Part shown: positions 60,252 through 64,000 of the stretch, in pieces
How the letters are laid out: each line of letters begins with the position of its first letter
How positions within the stretch are numbered: position 1 is the stretch's first letter
Assembly: GCF_018494035.1 (NCBI RefSeq)
Contig: NZ_JABBFO010000009.1
Location: 62,001-126,000, forward strand
Direction: 5' to 3'
Source of the DNA: Rosenbergiella australiborealis
Lineage (GTDB): Bacteria; Pseudomonadota; Gammaproteobacteria; Enterobacterales; Enterobacteriaceae
DNA length: 64,000 nt
Notes under the pieces: model-generated
The model's database searches: none
Seen by the model: only the letters and a program-made list of their open reading frames with translations
What the model was told of the DNA's origin: nothing
Translations under genes and position numbers: made by a program

Positions 60252-62375
60252 CTATTTACGGCGCCAATAGCTTGCTTGTGCCAAAGTATATTGATGTTTA
60301 CGAGCGGTTTCGCGGATCACGAAGGGGACGTCTTCAGGGGATTGGATTTCCTCGAAGTTCTCGCGTAGTAACCGTTGTAATGCTTGGTAGGTAGTAACCG
60401 CTTCGCCATTTTCACGGATCCCCCCTAACCAATTTTCTTTCGGTGTATACTCTTCTAGCCACGTATAGGGTGAGGAGAGCATCAGCACACCGCCACTCTT
60501 TAGGAGAGAGCTTAGGCTGTTTAAAAAGCGTGTCGGTTCACGCAAGCGATCAATGAGATTTGAAGCAAAAATCAAATCATACTCGCCGTGAGTCATCTTC
60601 AAGTTACAGGCATCGCCTTGTTGGAAGTTCACCTTTTGCCACTGTTCGGCCGTTATTCCAATATCGGTAAGGCGGATTTGACGGTAATCGACGAGTTCGC
60701 CTTCTGTAGGAAGGGCGTAACGAAACCCTTCTCCCGTCATAAGTTGTAATGCTACATCAATAAAGCGAGCGGAATAATCAATACCGGTCACCTGATCAAA
60801 ATAGCGACTCAATTCAAAACTAGCGCGTCCTGTTGCACACCCGAGATCTAACGCGTGTGTAGTAGAGCGACAAAGAGGGATCACCTTCTCGACTAAAGCC
60901 TTGGCATAGTTCTCTACGGAAAATAGGCGTTCGCCGTATTGAAAATCAAGGTATTGAGCCACCATTGTATCTGTTTCGTAAGGGTTATTAATCATAGTTT
61001 CCTGATGAACCGATTCTACGTAGCGAAAGCCAGCATGTTGGAAAAAATGGCGTCGGAAAGCATAGCGGGAGGCTTTTAACGCTTCATTACCGGTAGAGAT
61101 CCAGCTCCCACCTTTTATCAAGTTATGTTTACCATCAAAGGTGGGTGTGGAGAAGTCATCGTAAAGGGGATGAACGTTAAAACCAGGATAGCCGTTAATG
61201 GGTGTTGTCGTCCATTGCCAGACATTACCAACGATATCAAAGAACTCCCCTTGCTTAAAATAGTCGACTGGGCAGGATGAAGCCCAGCCTTGTAAATTGA
61301 TATTACCGATAGGGATCTGCCAATCTGGATGGTCTCCCGTAACTTGCTCACGTAACCAGGCCCATTCACCTTCGCTGGGTAGCTGAATTGAACGTCCTGT
61401 TTTGGCCGATTTCCATCGACAAAACGCGGAGGCTTCGAGTTGGTTAACCTCTACCGGCCAATCCCAAGGCAGTGGAATCTCTTCTGCGAGCACGCGAAGT
61501 TTAAGCTGTTCAGGATGCGCAATATCCCCGACCCAAAAAGTCGGTTTATCGGCATTGGTATAGGTTTTCCAGCCCCATCCTTCATCATCCCACCATTGAG
61601 AATTTTGGTAGCCTCCCTCTTGAACAAATTCATAGAATTCGGCCTGACTGACAAGCATTTTACTGGCAGAGAAAGGTGCGATATTACAAGTCTGGCGGCC
61701 ATATTCATTATCCCATCCATAGTAATCATCACGTTTACCGAGGATCAGTTGACCGCCGTCCTGATGTAAAAGGGTGTTTTTTGGCACATGTTGACGAATA
61801 CGCTCTCCATGTGGGCAAATTGTCCATGCAGATGACGCGGTGACCCAATTGATCGGCAGTTGACGGATAAGCACGCTGGAGGTTTCTAGGTGAATACGTT
61901 CATGTTCAATTCCCATCAATATTGCCCAAGCTGGATCGTCCCAACCGATGGGTAGGGTAAGCGGAATATGAGCAATAACATCAATAACTGTCTCACGAAC
62001 ACGATCACGATAGTGTTGTACCGCTTCGGGAGTTGGCCAGTGATAATGATCATCGTTGAGATCATCCCAACTCATTTCATCGACACCAATTGCCATCATG
62101 GCTTCCATGCGTTCATCAATACGCTCAGTCATATAGCCACCAGCCATTAACTTATTGATAAAAAATGTGGCGGTGTGAGCATAGTAGAAAATGAGGGGGT
62201 GGCGTAGAGGAATTGCTTTGGTTGTCCACGCGTTATCTTGCGTTAAACAAGTAAATAATTGTTCGTAGGTTTGCCAGGTCGTCTGAAAATAGTCGAGAAG
62301 TTGCTGGCGCTTTTGTTCAGGATCACTACCTGATAATGAAGGGGTAAACGCTGGTGTCAAAGTCGTAGTTTTCAC
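60252..62375 (-). CDS. ovoA: 5-histidylcysteine sulfoxide synthase/4-mercaptohistidine N-methyltransferase
   Basis: 707 residues. Iron(II)-dependent OvoA joins cysteine and histidine with oxygen, the first committed step of ovothiol, an antioxidant thiol-histidine. Domain order: DinB-like helical domain (about 1-190) with iron motif HERIHLET (HX3HXE), formylglycine-enzyme-like domain (about 210-455; SEGEWAWLREQVTGD, GGSWISTGNEALKASRYAFRRHF), and C-terminal SAM methyltransferase (about 480-690; LDLGCATGRASFELSRYF, FASNLIDRLREP). The double-domain length marks OvoA, not EgtB. No ovoB lyase gene is adjacent. Confidence 0.95.
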   Translation of the reverse strand: MKTTTLTPAFTPSLSGSDPEQKRQQLLDYFQTTWQTYEQLFTCLTQDNAWTTKAIPLRHPLIFYYAHTATFFINKLMAGGYMTERIDERMEAMMAIGVDEMSWDDLNDDHYHWPTPEAVQHYRDRVRETVIDVIAHIPLTLPIGWDDPAWAILMGIEHERIHLETSSVLIRQLPINWVTASSAWTICPHGERIRQHVPKNTLLHQDGGQLILGKRDDYYGWDNEYGRQTCNIAPFSASKMLVSQAEFYEFVQEGGYQNSQWWDDEGWGWKTYTNADKPTFWVGDIAHPEQLKLRVLAEEIPLPWDWPVEVNQLEASAFCRWKSAKTGRSIQLPSEGEWAWLREQVTGDHPDWQIPIGNINLQGWASSCPVDYFKQGEFFDIVGNVWQWTTTPINGYPGFNVHPLYDDFSTPTFDGKHNLIKGGSWISTGNEALKASRYAFRRHFFQHAGFRYVESVHQETMINNPYETDTMVAQYLDFQYGERLFSVENYAKALVEKVIPLCRSTTHALDLGCATGRASFELSRYFDQVTGIDYSARFIDVALQLMTGEGFRYALPTEGELVDYRQIRLTDIGITAEQWQKVNFQQGDACNLKMTHGEYDLIFASNLIDRLREPTRFLNSLSSLLKSGGVLMLSSPYTWLEEYTPKENWLGGIRENGEAVTTYQALQRLLRENFEEIQSPEDVPFVIRETARKHQYTLAQASYWRRK

Positions 62376-62427
62376 GATACTCTTTTTCCTTATTGATTAT
62401 GCTCAAACTATAGCAGTCCCTTAATAT

Positions 62428-63888
62428 TTAGCGCCGTATATAGCGTTTTAATCGACTTTTTAGTCCGGTATCAAATGGCCAAATAAAGTCAAAAATAGAT
62501 AATAAACGTGGTTTCCCATGTTGGGATAATGTCACAGCGTGAAAACGTTGTTGATGGTCTTGTTGTTGAGTGCGAATGCGTCGCTGGGTATCGTCGGACA
62601 GGCGTTGAGCGATAAAGTCTGAAATAACCACGATATCTGCCTCTTGCCAAGTTTCTGTCTGTAGCAGTTTTACTGCTTCCTCCAAGCAATACTCAATATC
62701 CGTTCCGCCTCGAAAGCGCTGAGAGAGGAAACGCAGTAATTGTGGCATCCCACTCTCTGCCGTCAATTCATACTGAATAATTTCTTGAGTAAACATCATA
62801 ACAAAACAGCGACGATTCTCTTGAAAGGCAATTTTCAATAGCGCCAAACAAAAGGCTTTCGCACAGCGTTCGTTAAAGCCACCCATTGAGCCTGATGTAT
62901 CGATACAAACAATAAAAGGACCTTTCGGTTGTTGTTCTTTTTGCTGATAAATGACGGGGCGTTCTTTGATCTTTGGCTGGTGGTCTTGCCCGCGTAATTG
63001 GTAAGTCAGTAATCGTTTTTCAATTAACTTACGGTAAAATTCGACTTCTAATTCATTTAAGCTGAGTGTTGCGAGCTCCGCCGGAAGTAAACGTAATACG
63101 TCATCACTCTGGTAAACGCCTTGAACTTCTTCGGGAAAAGAGTGGCGGACAGTTTCGGTAGTGAGTACGGGGCCGAGTTGAGTATTTTCTGCTGCGATAG
63201 CTTTTGATTCCCGGCTACGCCCTAGTTTTTGGGCGAGTTCGTTAAGCTGAGGTTGCGAACGGAGAAAGTGGCTATATTCAGTTAGACGATCGCTGTCTGT
63301 AGTATGTAAGGATGATTTACTCAGGTCCCAAAGTTTACCATGACTGATTTCTTCATCATCGGCTAATAAAGGGGAAAGAAATCCACTCATCGCCAGCTGT
63401 TTTTTTAATTCTTCAATGAGTCTTTGTTTATGTTGTTCTAACAGATCGTCATTAAGCGTTAGCGCTTGAAGCGTCAGGTTCATCCGCCAACGTTGCATAA
63501 ATAAACTCTGTTGGGCTGGTGTTAGCTGCTGTGACTCCGTCTGTTTTAATAGGCTTTGTGCTTCTGCGTGGAACGGCGAGTTTAGCGCCTCAAGCTGTTG
63601 ACAAGTTTGTTGCAGCTGTTGGGTAAATGGGTAATAGGTAAGGCTTTGGATTTGGGTATAAAAAGCAAACTCTTGTGCAAGATTTTCAGGGACCGGAGTA
63701 TTTTTAAGCTGCTCGGTGAGGGCGGCTTTGATCTGTGGCAGCTCACGTTGCAGCATTTTCTTTAATTTAGGGCTTTTCTCAAAAAGCAGCACCAGTTGTG
63801 GTGCGGTGAGTAGCGTTGCGAGAAAATCATTAAGATTGATACTGTCGTTCAAGGTTAAAAGGTTTAGCAATGTATCTAAAGAGATCAT
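62428..63888 (-). CDS. viaA: ATPase RavA stimulator ViaA
   Basis: 486 residues (E. coli 483). The C-terminal von Willebrand A domain has the MIDAS motif in FIVCIDTSGSMGGFNE (near 330). It stimulates the MoxR AAA ATPase RavA. The ATG overlaps the ravA stop (ATGA), so the two are translationally coupled. Confidence 0.93.
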   Translation of the reverse strand: MISLDTLLNLLTLNDSINLNDFLATLLTAPQLVLLFEKSPKLKKMLQRELPQIKAALTEQLKNTPVPENLAQEFAFYTQIQSLTYYPFTQQLQQTCQQLEALNSPFHAEAQSLLKQTESQQLTPAQQSLFMQRWRMNLTLQALTLNDDLLEQHKQRLIEELKKQLAMSGFLSPLLADDEEISHGKLWDLSKSSLHTTDSDRLTEYSHFLRSQPQLNELAQKLGRSRESKAIAAENTQLGPVLTTETVRHSFPEEVQGVYQSDDVLRLLPAELATLSLNELEVEFYRKLIEKRLLTYQLRGQDHQPKIKERPVIYQQKEQQPKGPFIVCIDTSGSMGGFNERCAKAFCLALLKIAFQENRRCFVMMFTQEIIQYELTAESGMPQLLRFLSQRFRGGTDIEYCLEEAVKLLQTETWQEADIVVISDFIAQRLSDDTQRRIRTQQQDHQQRFHAVTLSQHGKPRLLSIFDFIWPFDTGLKSRLKRYIRR

Positions 63889-64000
63889 TGTTCAGCCTGT
63901 TCTATATGCGTTGCGACATTTTGTAAACTGGCTTCAATATCAGCCAACCATTCATTATTGATAAACAAGCATTGCTGTTGCTGGCGGAACAATAGGCGCT
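63885..64000 (-). CDS. ravA: MoxR-family ATPase RavA, C-terminal end (partial)
   Basis: The last 37 codons and stop run off the window edge. The visible C-terminus (NEWLADIEASLQNVATHIEQ) and the overlap with viaA identify it. The AAA core lies outside the window. Confidence 0.8.
   Translation of the reverse strand, partial: RLLFRQQQQCLFINNEWLADIEASLQNVATHIEQAEQ

Overview
The window is a chromosomal segment of a gammaproteobacterium of the order Enterobacterales. The right third (about 44.9-64.0 kb) has the gene order of the Escherichia coli replication-origin region: glmS-glmU-atpCDGAHFEBI-rsmG-mnmG-oriC-mioC-asnC, then viaA and the end of ravA, all on the minus strand. One difference stands out: ovoA (ovothiol synthase) sits between asnC and viaA, where E. 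coli has asnA. OvoA was biochemically characterised from Erwinia tasmaniensis. Together with moderately AT-rich DNA and plant-compound genes, this suggests a plant- or insect-associated enterobacterium, perhaps in or near Erwiniaceae. That placement is an inference.

Layout. 0-4.3 kb: alkanesulfonate use, with ssuA on the plus strand converging on ssuCBD. 4.4-9.2 kb: dienelactone hydrolase family protein, an orphan MetQ/NlpA lipoprotein behind consensus met boxes, rluF and an aminotransferase. 9.5-13.6 kb: a plus-strand cluster of GntR/FCD regulator, stand-alone Cache-like protein, DctA-type transporter and a secreted MRJP/yellow-family protein, which looks like an undescribed sense-and-import module. 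13.6-18.3 kb: mdfA-like efflux pump, a Pmp3/YqaE-like peptide and an operon of periplasmic peroxiredoxin, DsbD/ScsB-like reductase, ECF sigma and NrsF-type anti-sigma. 18.7-22.5 kb: AT-rich surface-glycan genes (glycosyltransferase, O-antigen ligase, phosphoethanolamine transferase). 23.2-27.1 kb: PPK2 and PiT phosphate transporter, divergent from a CorA/ZntB-type transporter, with back-to-back Pho-box-like sites between them. 27.3-32.5 kb: MFS transporter, gene remnants, SDR dehydrogenase, IroE-like esterase and small DUF genes. 32.8-36.1 kb: lipoprotein, type-B carboxylesterase and padC phenolic acid decarboxylase, probably concerned with hydroxycinnamates. 36.9-42.4 kb: a complete chaperone-usher fimbrial operon. 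43.2-44.7 kb: haloperoxidase-like hydrolase and an AAA ATPase remnant broken by an 11.7-copy heptanucleotide repeat.

The right third is conserved housekeeping: cell-wall precursor synthesis, F1Fo ATP synthase, tRNA/rRNA modification and the chromosome origin. The left two thirds are accessory. The least expected items are a double-glycine-leader bacteriocin-like peptide between atpI and rsmG, the repeat tract in the AAA ATPase remnant, ovoA beside the origin, and the GntR-Cache-DctA-MRJP cluster. I saw no rRNA, tRNA, CRISPR array or intact insertion sequence.
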